Notes: a model not told the origin generated them from the sequence alone. DNA of 64,000 bases from Corella eumyota (GCA_963082875.1 OY720101.1:7378001-7442000), one strand, 5' to 3'. Positions 1-13,053 are shown, counted from the stretch's first letter. Program-made: numbers and translations.

Positions 1-15
1 TTTATTTTATTATAG

Positions 16-3000
16 GTTCCAATGGCAAAGGCAAGTATATTATGGCTGATTGGAGAATACAGTGAATTTGTGCCTAAGATAGCACCTGATGTGTTAAGAA
101 AAGCTGCTAAACTCTTTACCTCGCAAGAGGATATTGTTAAACTTCAAATCATCAACTTGGCTGCTAAACTATTTGTGACTAACCAAAAACAAGTAAATGT
201 TTAACTATCTCATATTTGGTTTGGGTTTTTGATAAATTTTACATTTAATTTACTTTTAATTTTCTTTTCAAAAAAAAAATTATGAAATTGCAACTAATTT
301 TTGGAAAGTGGTTCCATTTATAATAATAAATTTGTTTTATCTTTAAGTTTTTTTTTATGAATTGTAAACTTACAAAGATCAAATAAGGAATTTAAAAAAT
401 TTAAATTGTATGTTTTCTTATTGCCCATATAAGTATATAAAATTTTGCACTGTAATTTAAAAAGACAATATAAAAACGTTAATTGTTTTTAATAAGCAAT
501 TACTACAAAACAGCTATTTTAAGTGTTTAAACTTTAAAAGTAAAATTTAAATTGTTTTTTAACAAATATGTAGAAGAAACCTGTTTTGGCATATAGCATC
601 GTTAATAAAAACAGTAATTAGGCTATAAAATTTACCTATTTATCATAAACTTTATAAAATTGTAACAGTAATTTATTTTTAACAATTTATAAAGGGTCTT
701 GAGTTTAATTCTTACTACATGCATGTTGTAAAATCTTTTCACAATAAAGATTTTATTTTAAAATTTGAATTTATTTTTTTTTTGAATTTTTAGACAAAAC
801 TGCTTACTCAGTATGTTCTACAACTTGCCAAATATGACCAAAACTACGACATAAGAGACCGTGCTCGGTTTATTCGTCACTTGATCATGCCAACTACTGA
901 TATGTCAGTTCAGATTCATAAACATGCCAAAAAAATCTTGTTGGCATCTAAACCTGCTCCCGTGTTGGAATCGCCATTTAAAGGCAAGTGATTTTTGTTG
1001 CTGTTATAAAGTGTTTTTTTTTTCAATCTGGCTAGTTAATAATGAATTGTTTTAATATATTTGCATCAATAGAATTTTTTTATTTTAATGGCCTGTATTT
1101 TTAAGCTTTGTTTTATATATTTTTATAAATGTTTTAAGATTATAGTTGTTGTTTTTTCAGTTGGAGAATACTTAAATAAGTTTTTTTTTCACTTAGTTAA
1201 TAGTTACTTTACTATAAGTATATTTACATTTTATTACAGGTAGAGATATTTACCAACTGGGATCACTCTCACATGCAATAAACAATGAAGCAAATGGATA
1301 TCAGAAATTACCAGAATTTCCTGAAGTTCAACCTGATCCCACTGTTAGAAATGTTGAGGTAAAACTTTTATAAACCTTGTTTTTTTAGTGAAAATTTTAA
1401 TTTAAAATTTTTTGTCATTTTTATGTTAATTTTTTTTTTAAGCCACCAAAGAAGACAGAGAGTGTGTCCCGGAAAAAGAAAGGAGGACACCCGGTAAAGC
1501 AGAAAAAGAAGTCTTTCTACTCTGATGAGGATGAATCAACTGAAGAGGAGGATAAAGAATCTTCCTCTTCTGGATCAGAGGACTCAGGTATTTTTAAGGC
1601 CCCCTAAGAACACAATTTTTTTTTATGTTTTTTGTTTTTTATAGTGGTTTTAAAAAATATTTTGTCACAGATTCGGATAGTAACTCCAGCGATGAAGAAG
1701 AAGGATCTTCGTCAGAAGAAAGCACAACCTCCACTGAGGGCCCAGATTCCAAGATCAGTGACTCAGATGCGGTGGATCCTCCAAAAAGAAAAGCTAAGAA
1801 GAAAGTTGTGATTGTGGAGAAGGTGGAAGAAGAATCTGAAAGTGGTGCAAAAAATTTTTTTTACTTTTAAAAATGGAATTTATTTCAAAATGATTTAAGA
1901 TTTTTACCAAATATTTTTTTATTGTATTTTTACATTTATATTATTGTAGTTTGTAATAAAAAAACTATTTCAACTTTTTAGAGTCTGACTCCTCCAGTGG
2001 AAGCGAGGATTCTTCTGAAGAAGAGAGCTCTGAGTCAGAACCAGAACCCCCGAAAAAGACAAAGAGCAAAAAACCTTCCAAAAATAAAGAAGTCAATCTA
2101 TTGGACTTGGATGACTGTAAGTGAATAATTTAAAAAAAACTATCATGAGATTTTTTTTTTTTTAATTTCATTTAGTTTTAAGTTGTTAAAGTTATCAAAG
2201 TGTTACTTATTTTAAAAAAAATGCAAACCAATAGCTTGCTCTGTGACATTCATATTGTAGTAATCTGTGCTTTAATTTTAATCAATATTTGCCTGTGATA
2301 ATTTGTCCTTGCACCACTAACAACAGTTTTATTTATTATATAGGTCTAGCAATTGGACATACACATATATTGTTTACCAAGCTTTATAATAAATGGATAA
2401 TTATATAGGTAAAGAAAATACAACAAAATATTAAATAAATTGTAAATATTTTAGTTTTGTCCTCACCTACACAACCTACCACAACTCCTATCTCCAACGA
2501 CGCTATTTTGACCCCCATGTTGACCTCTGACCTTCAGGGGTTGTCCCTTCTTGATGGGGGTCAAGATATCGGTGAGGTCATGGGGTCATCATTAGGTCAA
2601 TCATATGAACTATTACACAGGGTCACTGGGGAAGGGTTGTCAGCAAAATATCGGTAAATAAATTTTTGATTAATTATTTTAAATAAATTTTTGTAATAAA
2701 ATTAAAATTTTTTAAAGAATTTTAAAACATTTCTAATTTTTTTTAATGTTGGATGTAGGTACACCCGCAAGCCTTGTATTTATGGAGATAAAATGGTGAC
2801 AATTGAAATAGAATTTGTGAATAATTCTGATAAACCGATTGCTAATATCCATATGGAGACAAAGGTAAAAACATTTTTATTAGATGGAAATATTTTTTTG
2901 GTTAATTTTACTTGTTTATTTTTTCGGATTGTTTATTTTTTTACATTTATATTTAATTAGTTTCATTTTTAGTTTTAATTTTACCACAATTTTTACAAAA

Positions 3001-4697
3001 AAAAAAATTTTTTTTGCCTTTGGCGCTAAATTACCCAAAAACTTGCACAACATTTTTCGATGACACGCTTATTATCCTAACGACCTGTTATTTAAATTGC
3101 AACATATGTAAACACTATATTTAAGGCATTAAAACTGCTGCAATTTTGCACTTTTAGGATTTTTTGTGTGATTTTGTTATTGTGGTAAAAATAAAAGTTG
3201 GAATTTTTCAATTTTTTTTCGTGGCTTGTAAGTAGAATAATCTCTTTTTTGATTTTATCCGAAAATGTTTTTATTCTTTTTTGCAGAAACTACCTTCAGG
3301 ATTAAAAGTGCACGAATTTAAGGAATTAGGTAAACAGACGTGATTTTTTCGCCTTTTTCAATATTTTAAAACAATTTTGCGGTCATTTACACATTTTCTC
3401 AACTAATGTGTTTATGTTCAAAATAATGAAACAATATATTTATTTAAAATTGCTTAAAATTTATTTGTTTTTTTACAAACCTTTTTTTAGATATTCTACA
3501 ATCAGGTTCTACTTCCATTTGTTCAATAGGAGTTGATTTTTGTGACACAACACAATCTCTTAATTTTGATATCTGGTTAGTTAAACACTTTAAAATGAAA
3601 AATTTTTTTTTAATTTGTAAATAAAATATTTTTTGTTCCTTTATATTTTAAACCTAATATAAATTATATTTTGAGTTATTGGCAATTATTATCAGTTTTT
3701 TTTAATTATTTTTAATTTTTTTGCAGCACACAATCTAGAAAGTTTGCAGTCAGTATCAAAATACCAGTAGGTGAACTAGTTAAACCAATTTCTATGCCAG
3801 AAACCCAATTTCTTAAGCAACAAGGTACATAATAAATATTTTTAATTATTTTGTAACATTTTAGGTTTTACTTTGGGATCAATTCATTTAGCTAACTTTT
3901 ATATTAAACTCTGTGAAATTTAAATACTTTAGTAGCTAACCCACTTTTAGGTTTAATTTGCCTATTTAATATATTACCAATAGCGTGGAAACTTGAAATT
4001 AAAACTTTTTTAAAATAAACTTAACATGTAATTCCGATGTTCATGACCTTTCTAATTATCCTTTTAATAACCTTTTAACTTGCGGAAAGTAGCGTTTATA
4101 ATTCTTGACCTATTTTTGGCCTTGAATTTTAAAGAACAACCCTATGTTTGTGACCAACATTAAACTAATTTACCTAATTAAACTGTACTAGATTTAATTA
4201 CCACATTTAATAGGTACTACATTTTAGTTATTTTTGCAAAAAAATTTAAATTATTTTTGACTTTTCTAGGATTGCTTGCTGGCATGAACGAGAATAAAGC
4301 TAAGCTTGACCTTAGCGAAGGTCAAAGGGTTGCCGGGGTCATTTGTAGAAAGGTCACCGAGGTCGTGAACGTGTCACGTGTTCCTTCAACGGAAGATAAT
4401 GTATATAGGTAAAGTAAAATTGTATAATTTATAAATTTGTCAAAATTTTTTTTGATTATTAATAAAATTTAAATCGCAAACTATTTAATATGCCAGTTTA
4501 TTTCTCTTTCTGCTTTAACCTAATTTAATTTAACATTTTTGTCTTAAAGATTTGCTGGCAAAACTGCCCACGGTGGCTCATACCTATTAGTACAAGTTCA
4601 AATTGGTGAGAAATGCCAGCTAAGAGTAAATTGTGACAAGATGGTCATCTGTTCTATGGTGTTTAAACAGTTGCAAGAGCAATTAAAATCTTCTTAA
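16..4697 (+). CDS. AP3B1: AP-3 complex beta subunit, 3' part (5' end lies outside the window)
   Basis: Large beta subunit of the AP-3 adaptor, which sorts membrane cargo from endosomes to lysosome-related organelles. Exons read as 16-192, 794-983, 1240-1358, 1443-1587, 1671-1844, 1982-2116, 2455-2653, 2759-2864, 3287-3329, 3491-3575, 3727-3824, 4270-4408 and 4550-4697, all joining in phase. The first exons give the end of the helical trunk (WLIGEYSE, then [13 protein letters not shown]), followed by the beta-3 signature GSLSHA. Next comes a hinge very rich in Ser, Glu and Asp with Lys clusters (exons 4-6), as is typical of beta-3, and then the ear domain ending [14 protein letters not shown] before TAA. 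The intron after 983 uses a GC donor. Intron 3825-4269 holds nothing recognised. AP3B1 and AP3B2 are vertebrate duplicates, so the symbol stands for the single invertebrate orthologue. Family assignment is firm; the 5' end is missing only because the window starts here. Confidence 0.93.
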
Positions 4698-6803
4698 ATA
4701 TATAGATTTTTTAAGTTTTAAGTTCTGAAAAAAGGGAAAAAAATTTAAATGTTATTTTAGTTGTAGAGTAATGTGAAAAATATTTATAGTTCAAATTTAA
4801 ATCATACTTTATTAGTTTTTTGTTAATTTTGAAATCTTGAGTTCCTTTCCTATTGTCTAATAACACTTACATATTTACATTTATGTTCTACTAATTACCA
4901 TTATTCTTTAAACATATAACTTTACAAAGCCAATATAAAAATGGTTTATTTATTGTTAAATATAAGGCTTTATATAAAAAAATGTGTACCTATAACCTAG
5001 TAGTTACAAATGTACAATTAAAAGCTAGGTGCTGTACTATGTGTACGTAAGCATGGTGTTCTTTGCATAAGCATTTTGTTACTTTTTCGTGTCAAAAATT
5101 CACCTTACTTATTTTGTTTTGTTCGTAAATTGTCGCCTGTCGTGTTGTTTTTTCAGTGACGTCATAATTGTGCAATATTCTTGTCTATGACGTTGCATTT
5201 ATTTAAAAACTAGCATAATGTTGGCCAATGTAGTAAATATACTAAAAAAATAAAAACGAGTTTTTGTGTACTGTAAGCATAGTTAGGCAGTTACATTTTA
5301 GGCAAATTTGGGATAAAATTTAGTAAAACCGCTTTTTTTGCTATTACTAAAGTCGCTGGTTCGATTCCCACAGATACCCGTTATATTTGATTGTCACTTG
5401 ATTTTCTTGGCCGAGCGATAAAGCCTATAACTCAATGAGCATAACAAGGTATAAAATATAATGTAATCTATACTAAAATATAATAACATCTCCAACCTAA
5501 ATAAGATATTTTGAAATGTATATTAAATGTCAAAATTGTTTTTCTCAAAATTTCGCTTATATAAGATTCCCGAAAATTCGTTATCAACGAGCCCAACCTC
5601 TTCTCAAAAAAAGAAGATTTAATCTTCAATCGTTGGCATTTAATTAGATGGACTAAACTTCATGGGAAAGTCCAAAGCTCGTAATATGTGTGTAGCTTAT
5701 CGTTTATAAGCCTGCCTTTATTTAAACTAACAATATTGTTTTAATTGTAAATTACAATTTTCTTGTCACGACTCTTATGAAAACTACCAATTGTCCTTCC
5801 GTATTATACATGTTGATTTAATTTTATCTTTAATCTGAACTTGCTTTAAAACTATGTGACTACTTTTGACCTATCTCGCTTTGTAGTCCCATCTTCTAAA
5901 AATAGTCAAAGTTAACAGTTTTCGATAATAAAAACAAAATTTAAAATATTTTTTTTTTTATTAAGTTTTATATCATATACTTATATATTACTCATGTATT
6001 ATTAATAGAACATTTCTGTGGTTTAATGATTGAACATAAATTAAACACATATCTAAAAGTAAAAAAATCTTTCCAAAATTACAACGTCGAAAATATGAAG
6101 ACAAAATATCTCCAATCAAGTAAGCTAACTCCAAATATTTTGCCTAGTTCTTCTTTATTTATTTAAAGGCAACTTATTAAAAAGTTTGGAGAACTTAATA
6201 ATAAATACAAAGTTTATTCTAAAAATTTTTAGTATTCAAATTAGTTATAAAGTCATTTCTTTTTTTAGCTTGAACAGATTTTACGGAAGTCCTTTGTATC
6301 GCTTATTAACATAAAGTATTAACTTTTGACACTTGGTTCAAAATAAATGTATAGTAATCTTTCAAAAATCCCATTGTCCATTATCAGGCGCGACTTAATA
6401 AATTCTTTGTATTTGTTTGTACACGCCCATTTCTTGTGTTCAATCATGTATCATTTTCTATAAACAAAAAAGAGTTATATAACAAAGTTTTCCAGAATTC
6501 TTCGGACTTGTATGTCGTCATACGAAAACACCGTGACTTTGGAATCTTTGGAAAAACGTTAAACTAATTTTAGATCTTTTTCGGATTAAAATTTTTAAAT
6601 AGGGCTTGTTCTCGCCACTTTATAGCGTTTTATGATGTAATAGTTCAGAGAAATCCCGCCTGGGAAGATTTCTTTCGAATGTGAAACAACGGCTCCAAAA
6701 TTTCGACCATTTTTAAACCAGATTTAGATTTTGGAAAATTAAAATGTAGACAAATAGTTTAAAATACATTCATTTGGGGTAATTTATTTTCCTTTTTCTA
6801 TTT
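4698..6803. other. Intergenic, AT-rich
   Basis: No convincing coding exon on either strand. It holds the 3' flank of the AP-3 beta gene, one perfect CRE-type palindrome TGACGTCA at 5157-5164 and a tRNA-derived SINE-like segment (separate entry). Otherwise nothing recognised. Confidence 0.5.
5318..5480 (+). repeat. Diverged tRNA-derived SINE-like copy
   Basis: Contains a good RNA polymerase III B-box, GGTTCGATTCC, at about 5357. The preceding 45 bases align by eye with the tRNA-like head of the better preserved copy at 59573-59830 (read on its minus strand): shared blocks are AGTAAAA, CTT, GCT, GTCG, GGTTC and ATTCC. It has no clear acceptor stem, so it is not called a tRNA gene. End points are approximate. 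Confidence 0.4.
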
Positions 6804-7124
6804 TTATCTTTCGTTGTACTGATTCAATCGGAGTTTCGGCATTTTTTTTAGGAATTCGGAAGCCGCACGGTGGAGCCCAAGTGGCGTTTCCTGGGTTGGT
6901 GATTATGAGCCACAACAAAAATAGTTTTATTGATATGATATTAAAAGGTAGAACATATGTTATGGGCAACACATTATTTTTAGAATTATCTTATATAAGC
7001 GGAACATATGTTTTAAAACATCAAAACTTACGGTCAGACATAATGATGAAATATAAATAGTCCAAACAACCAAAGAATTAAAAGGGGAAATTATGGCTCC
7101 GGGTATGACCGGATATTTAGTCAT
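6804..7124 (-). CDS. Candidate two-exon gene for a 59-residue membrane protein
   Basis: On the minus strand, an ATG at 7124 opens 31 codons to a consensus GTAAGT donor (exon 7032-7124). An acceptor at 6891-6892 resumes in phase for 28 codons to TAA (exon 6804-6890). A TATATATAAAA element lies just upstream of the ATG, and AATAAA lies 16 bases after the stop. The first exon contains a hydrophobic segment of about 20 residues (SLVVWTIYISSLCL); the second is basic. I do not recognise the family. The very short leader and poor start context argue against it, the clean splice and poly(A) signals argue for it. It could be chance in AT-rich DNA. Confidence 0.28.
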
Positions 7125-8041
7125 GTGATATTTTATATATAAACCAAAATCAAAGTAAATGAATGTATCAATTAATCAGGTTGAAGCTGAATCGTTTATT
7201 TTAAAATATTTTTTGCTTTTTTTATTTATTTAGAATTTAATGGGTTTACCAGTTGGCCTAAGACTTAGAAGTGGCGCAAAATTTTAAGATTATATTTCTT
7301 TAAATTATTAATGTGTTAAATTTGTTTCTAAATGTTGTAACATAACAAAAACTGTTAACAAAAGTTTTTTTTTTTAATTTAAAAGACTTTTTAAAAATAC
7401 TTTGTTTATTTATTATTTTAAAACCAAATTTTGAAATATAGATGACGCAAATTTTGACTGACGCAAAAAAAAGTTTTGACTCGTTTTGGAATATGGTTAT
7501 AATTCATACACGACCTAACCAATTGTTTATGTTAATTATATAGTGGGAAAGAGTCATTAGTTTTTTCTTGTAAATGGTAAACCTTATTAAAGCGATTTCT
7601 GATAAACAAATTGAAGGTGCTTATTAAATTTCTAATTTGAAGAAAGGTTCTTTGTAAAAACGTTTTTTTCTACGGTAGTACACGATCAGGCTATATTGGT
7701 ATTGTTTAAAGACAAGTCCTTTATCTAAAGTCAGCCAAGTTTATGAGAAAGTGGTTTCGAGGTTGCACTGCATAAAAAAAGGTGAGTGACGAAACATTAT
7801 AATTGACAGTCAAAGTTAAACGACTTGTTTAGATAAATATATTGCATTTGACTGGCACCTTATTTTTTTTATTTTGTACGTCAAATAAATAGGTTACAGC
7901 GTTTTGCAATATTAGAAGAGATATTTAAAGATAACTAATTTAAATTAAGTAGCTTAAAAGGTAATTTTTTGTTTTTTTAATGTTTAGGTTTTTAGTTATA
8001 TGTAATATATAAAATTAAAAGAAAAAAACCAAAGAATTAAT
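7125..8041. other. Intergenic, upstream of the GPCR gene
   Basis: AT-rich and without a supported coding exon. A donor-like AAAAAG|GTGAGT at about 7775-7782 could end a non-coding first exon of the GPCR gene; this is not proven. Confidence 0.4.
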
Positions 8042-10833
8042 ATGAACAAAAGTGCTTTAGCCGAGAATACCGTACATTCCTGTTCGAGACCTTTATTTTG
8101 CGATGTCGATTACTTTGTTAAATGTCGAAACACAAAACTCAGAGATTGTGAAGCCTGCCAGTAAGTAAAATTAAATGTTTACTATAACTTAAAGTTAAAA
8201 ACTTACATAAAAACATCTTATACCTTTTGCTATTTATTTTGTAGTGTTATAAAATAAATAATTTTTCTAATTGATAAGACTTTGCATAAATACATAGTTT
8301 CGTACTTGATGAAAACTTGTTTTATACATACCCCCAAGCGTTATAATTAGGCTTTAATCAGTCCAGAAAACGCTTAGTCACTTAATATTGACGCCTTTAA
8401 AATATAGTCACGTTAAACTATTTAAATATATATTTAACTTTTTACAGAACATGGCGGGCTGAGTTGTTTTTGTTTTTCTTGTTTGTGCTATCCCTTGTCT
8501 GCATTTTCGGAAACATGTTAGTGTTTCTGTCAGTTGTTCTATGCAAGAAGTCCCACAGAACTAAACACGAATATATTAAAGGTTCACTGTCAATCGCCGA
8601 TATACTTTGTGGTAAGTTTAAATTTAAATCAACTGCATTTTTAAGAAAGGCGTTTTTTATAATTATGGCCACGACTCATACATTTGCAACACGAGCTTCT
8701 CATTAAGATCTGACGCGTATTGGAATGTTAATCAACTAATTATTTCGCCACTATAGTTTTAAGTTTTAAAGGTAATGCAGCCTACGCTTTGATACCAAGA
8801 AAAAAGAAACGTTATTATCATTATATGTTAAACACTATGCTAAAGCTTAGATTAGTAGCAACGTATAGAGAAAAGTCAAATAGTTTAATGTTGTAATTTT
8901 AATACAATTACCAATAGCCTATCTCATTGATAAAATGCAGAAAAAAAACGTTTTTTTTATATATGGATCTTGTGTAACTTCGGAAAATTTTAATAACTTA
9001 TTATTTTTATGGTATTGCCTAACCTCTTATTACTTTTAATGTTCATATTTTAAAGAAACGTAAAGTATACATAGTCCACACAATTAAGCAAAGTTAAGGT
9101 TGCGATGTTGTTAAGTAAAAATTGCCAATCTGATTTTTGAAATGTATTTTCAGGTATATACTTACTCGTAGTTGCTGTTCCGGGAGTTTTTTGGTCACTC
9201 GGTGCAACGGCCGAAGAAGTTGCAATATCGGCGAGTGAGTCACGTGGCAGCACAATTTCTGTGATTGGCGGAACGTTTCTGTTATTTTCCTATGGGATCT
9301 CCATATACCATTTAATGTACATGTCTGCGCAAAGGTTCTGCGCAGTAAAATGGCCGTTTTGGTACCGTGCTCAGCGAGATCGAACGGTGTTATGTCACAT
9401 TGCGTTGCTATGGGTGTTTGGAGTTCTTTGTTCAACAGTACCAGGTGCTTAATACGATAATATTTTAACTATAGGCCACACAGGCTAAATATTATTACAG
9501 CATATTCAATTTAAAATAAGTTCGAAAAAACAAAAGAACTAAGTTCAAAAAAACAAAAGTTTTTTAATATTTCCTTATTGTTTAGCTTGGTTTCCTGATG
9601 ATTTCCAATATACGTTTCGATACGACATTTACCGTTATATTCCAACTTACGTGTCAGCAAATGAAGCAAATAAACACATAGGATTTCATCCAGAGATATT
9701 TTGTGCTGTTTTCTTCGTGCTTTTACCTTTTGTCGTCATGGTAAATATTTACGCAATGTACAGTTTTAACATCATTATAAATTTTACCCCAAAGTGTAGC
9801 TGTATTTTATTAATATAAACAAGAGTTAACACAAAAAATCAGTAAACCCTTAACTAGACAAAAAGGTCGACTGCGCCCAAATAACTTAAGAAGGCAAACT
9901 TGCGCCCTTGTGTTAAACAAAATTTGTTGGTTAAAATTTATATTTTTTAGTATTTAAATAGCGACCTATTTTCAGGTTGTACTTACGACTGGAACTTGCT
10001 ATTTATCCAGCCTAAGAATGCGAAACTCACGTCGACTTCGCAACGAAAATATTTCCAGAAAGCGCGCCATTAAATTCGAAATAAAACTTTTTAAAAAGTT
10101 TGGGTTGCTGCAGCTTGCATTTGATCTAGCAGTCTGTAAGTAATTAAGTAAACTTTTTATAACACAATACTTATATTTCTTAATTTGAATTTAAGTTTTA
10201 GTATAAATATTTACACAAACTTTATAAATTTAGTGCCCATTGCCGTTTTAATTATCCTGATATACCGAGGATTAGTTGTTTGTGAGGAATCTAGAGTCTG
10301 GTTTATCATTTTTTTCAACGTTGCTTCTGCAAATGGGTTAGTTAACTAGTTCAAGAATGTTAAAAACGATATTATTTTTGCGCATTTAATTTCTAGTAAC
10401 AATACCTTTTTTTTATAGATTTTTAAACGTGCACATCTACAGCTTTGGAGATAAGAAATTCCGTAAACAACTTTGTATCATGGCAAAAAGATTATTTAGA
10501 AAGATTTCCCAAACTGCTGAAGAATCGTCACATCGCATATCTGTGCAAACAAGTAAGATTTAAAACTTTTAAAATTGTTTAACTATTTGTTTTTTAACCA
10601 AAAATTGTTTAAGTTTTTTGTTATCGTTGTTTGCGCATTGATTTTTTTTAACTTTATTAAACATGAGCATAACTTTGGTACATTTTTTTGATTAGATATA
10701 AAATTTCCTTTTTTTATTAATTTTTAAGGGTAAAATTAAGTAAATACTCACATATTTCTTTTGTTATTTAGTTGATACGCCCAATCTGAACAACAACCAG
10801 ATAAGAAATATTGCAGTGCCAAATGCTGTTTAG
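8042..10833 (+). CDS. Atypical rhodopsin-like (class A) seven-transmembrane receptor
   Basis: Eight exons join in phase into 395 residues: 8042-8160, 8448-8611, 9154-9444, 9586-9740, 9976-10135, 10234-10336, 10419-10552 and 10772-10833. TM1 carries the class A FGNML motif, and TM2 carries SLSIADIL in place of the usual LAxxD. The end of TM3 reads SAQRFCAVKWP, so the DRY triplet is QRF. TM7 reads NGFLNVHIYSFGDKKFR, so NPxxY has become NVHIY, followed by the basic helix 8. No Cys is seen at the top of TM3 or in ECL2, so the usual disulfide seems absent. An extracellular N-terminus of about 40 residues has five Cys. AATAAA lies at 11123. The ligand cannot be inferred; it may be a tunicate-specific orphan with altered G-protein coupling. 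Fold assignment is good, subfamily unknown. Confidence 0.85.
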
Positions 10834-11673
10834 CCTAAAATATTAGCTTCGCGTGACCTGAAAAACTGTACGAATACGGCAAGTCGCCTATTAATATTTA
10901 ATGTACTTTATTTGTTTGTTATTTTTATAGAATACAAAAAATCGACTGTGAAAATATCTACCTTTTCGATCGGCTTTTAAAAATGTCCAATTGTCGCAAC
11001 ACTTTTATTAATACCTCATAAAATATTAATAATTTTGTAGGATTGCTTAAACTGTAACGTTACTTTTTTTTACTATAACGTTACTTTTTTTGTTTGAATT
11101 TTGACGTTGAAATTATATTTCTAATAAAGATCTACAATTTTCTGTCAGAGTTTTATTTATTTAAAAACTAATGATAAATCATTGGGTAATGAAAAAATTA
11201 ATTATGTCTAATTACTCAACCTTTTTTTGTTTTTAAAGTCTATTTTTATACAAATAGTATTTTTAGTTCAAAAACACAATATAAAGGACTGAATTTTGTT
11301 AAATATATTGTGTAAATTTTAAATTGATCATTTGTTTATTAACAGTTTGTATTAAAACAGATTTATTTACGCAATCCAATATTATTAAATGAAATAATTA
11401 AAATAGGTTCGATAACAATATTACCAAGGTAGAAAGTATTTATTCAAAGCTGTATTACAAAATATGATACATAGCCCAGTCTTTATTTTCACAAAGCCCT
11501 TAAGCTAAACAATAAATAATTTTACATAAATATTAGGTCCTAAGTTATAAGTTTAATTTTTAAAATCTCTTTTTAACAACAACCTAAAAAAGCACAACAA
11601 TGTGAGGAATTTAATTAAATTGCAATCAATCCCACATAAGAATAAGCAGCAACAAGTTGAAATCAAAAATATG
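10834..11673. other. Convergent 3' flanks of the GPCR and EMC4 genes
   Basis: Holds the poly(A) signal AATAAA at 11123-11128 for the GPCR gene. On the minus strand it holds AATAAA motifs (plus-strand TTTATT near 11479 and 11440) suitable for EMC4. No further coding potential seen. Confidence 0.5.
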
Positions 11674-12222
11674 TTAGAGTGTCATTCCCCCACCAACATA
11701 CTCCATTCTGTGCAAAGGTGAAGCAAAGGACAGCCAGTCGGAGGCATGAGTTGGTAACAAACCCATGCTGTTACACTTATAAACGGCTAACCCAACTGCC
11801 ATAAAATTACCAAGCATGTAAACCAGAGTTTGTAGGATGTACTGGGTTGATCGTTCCAGCATCTTCATTGTGGCACGAATTGCCATTAACGCTTGTATTG
11901 GTCTAAAAAACATCATGCCTACCATCATTATAGGAAAGATTGATATGGTGTTTCCCGACATATACATTATAAATACATTCATTGGTAAGCCTTTAATTGG
12001 TGCCAGAGCAATATCCCATGCTTTTTTGTTTACTAAATTGGAGTGGGAATCCTCATCTTCTGTTCTTCTTCCGGCTTTTGCAATACTTGTGACTTGGGGA
12101 TTGTAACCCGGAGGAGAGGATAAATCAGTTTTTGCTTCTCGTTTTTGTCCCGACGTTACGTCAAGAGCCCATTTGTCTCTTTTTACTTTTTTATTTTTAA
12201 CCATCATTGTGTTTGAATGCAT
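11674..12222 (-). CDS. EMC4: ER membrane protein complex subunit 4
   Basis: Subunit of the EMC, which inserts tail-anchored and multipass proteins into the ER membrane. The uninterrupted reading frame gives about 182 residues from the chosen Met, matching the family's usual length of 183. Diagnostic blocks are WDIALAPIKGLPMN, FIMYMSGNTISIFP and the C-terminal SMGLLPTHASDWLSF with a final GGGMTL. Hydrophobic segments lie at SIFPIMMVGMMFF and LVYMLGNFMAVGLAV. I chose the start at 12222 because it places the conserved N-terminal Lys-Trp as in human EMC4. An in-frame ATG at 12267 would add 15 residues and lacks family support. No intron is seen, unlike the multi-exon vertebrate genes. Confidence 0.95.
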   Translation of the reverse strand: MHSNTMMVKNKKVKRDKWALDVTSGQKREAKTDLSSPPGYNPQVTSIAKAGRRTEDEDSHSNLVNKKAWDIALAPIKGLPMNVFIMYMSGNTISIFPIMMVGMMFFRPIQALMAIRATMKMLERSTQYILQTLVYMLGNFMAVGLAVYKCNSMGLLPTHASDWLSFASPLHRMEYVGGGMTL

Positions 12223-13053
12223 TGCAATAATTGTGTAGACAAGTCGACAAAGTTTTATTTTTATCAAAAAGGACAGTTAATAGCGCAGTTGTAACTTAAC
12301 ACACAATTTTATCTTAGTTCTAATAACCTGAAATATAAGAAACCAAGGTCAGAAGGTTTACAAAACTGCTTAAATCAAATGACTAAATGACAATGACAAA
12401 AATATTTCGAAATTCTAAAAATTAAATTGTCAGATTGTTTTTTTGTTGGGTAAACTATTTTTACAGCAGTAAATTTGGTTAAAATCTGGACAAACTATGC
12501 AAAAACGGTTTTTAACTTTAAACATAACGGCACCCTTCTGTTTATATTACCATAATTTTTTTTAATTTTATTAACACTCATTTCATGCTTTCCCATCACG
12601 ACTAATAGGGGGGAATAAACGGGTTTCCAAATATTGCCAAAACAACATGCAAACGGGTTAGAATTTAAAAAACGAATCATATTAGCAAATAATGTTGTTA
12701 AACAAAATTAATGTCTGTTATTATAATTATTTAACTAACTTTGGAAAATTCAATCTTTCGTGTATAAAAATGTTAATATATAAATTTGTAACGTTAGGAT
12801 TAGTAGCGTTAAAACGATATGGAACAAAAATTTTTAATTTTGTGATTAAATTATGCTTAATTTTTATATAACTGTATACAGTTAAAAAATGTACGACCTA
12901 ACAATTCCATTATTTCATTCCTTATTACAATTTAAACGACCATTGTTACATCAATACTAACTACCTCTGAACTGAAAATATTTAAAAATTTAATTTATTT
13001 ATTTTGGAAAGTTTATCTAAACGATATCAGATGTAGTTAGAAAAATATCCAAA
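12223..13053. other. Divergent intergenic region between EMC4 and the kinase gene
   Basis: The 5' flanks of EMC4 (leftward) and the giant kinase gene (rightward). AT-rich; I see no conserved element that I can name. A 61-codon minus-strand frame at 12495-12680 has no family resemblance and is not called. Confidence 0.4.

Noticed and set aside
12495-12680. 61-codon minus-strand frame upstream of EMC4
   Set aside because: No family resemblance and no linked exon or poly(A) evidence.
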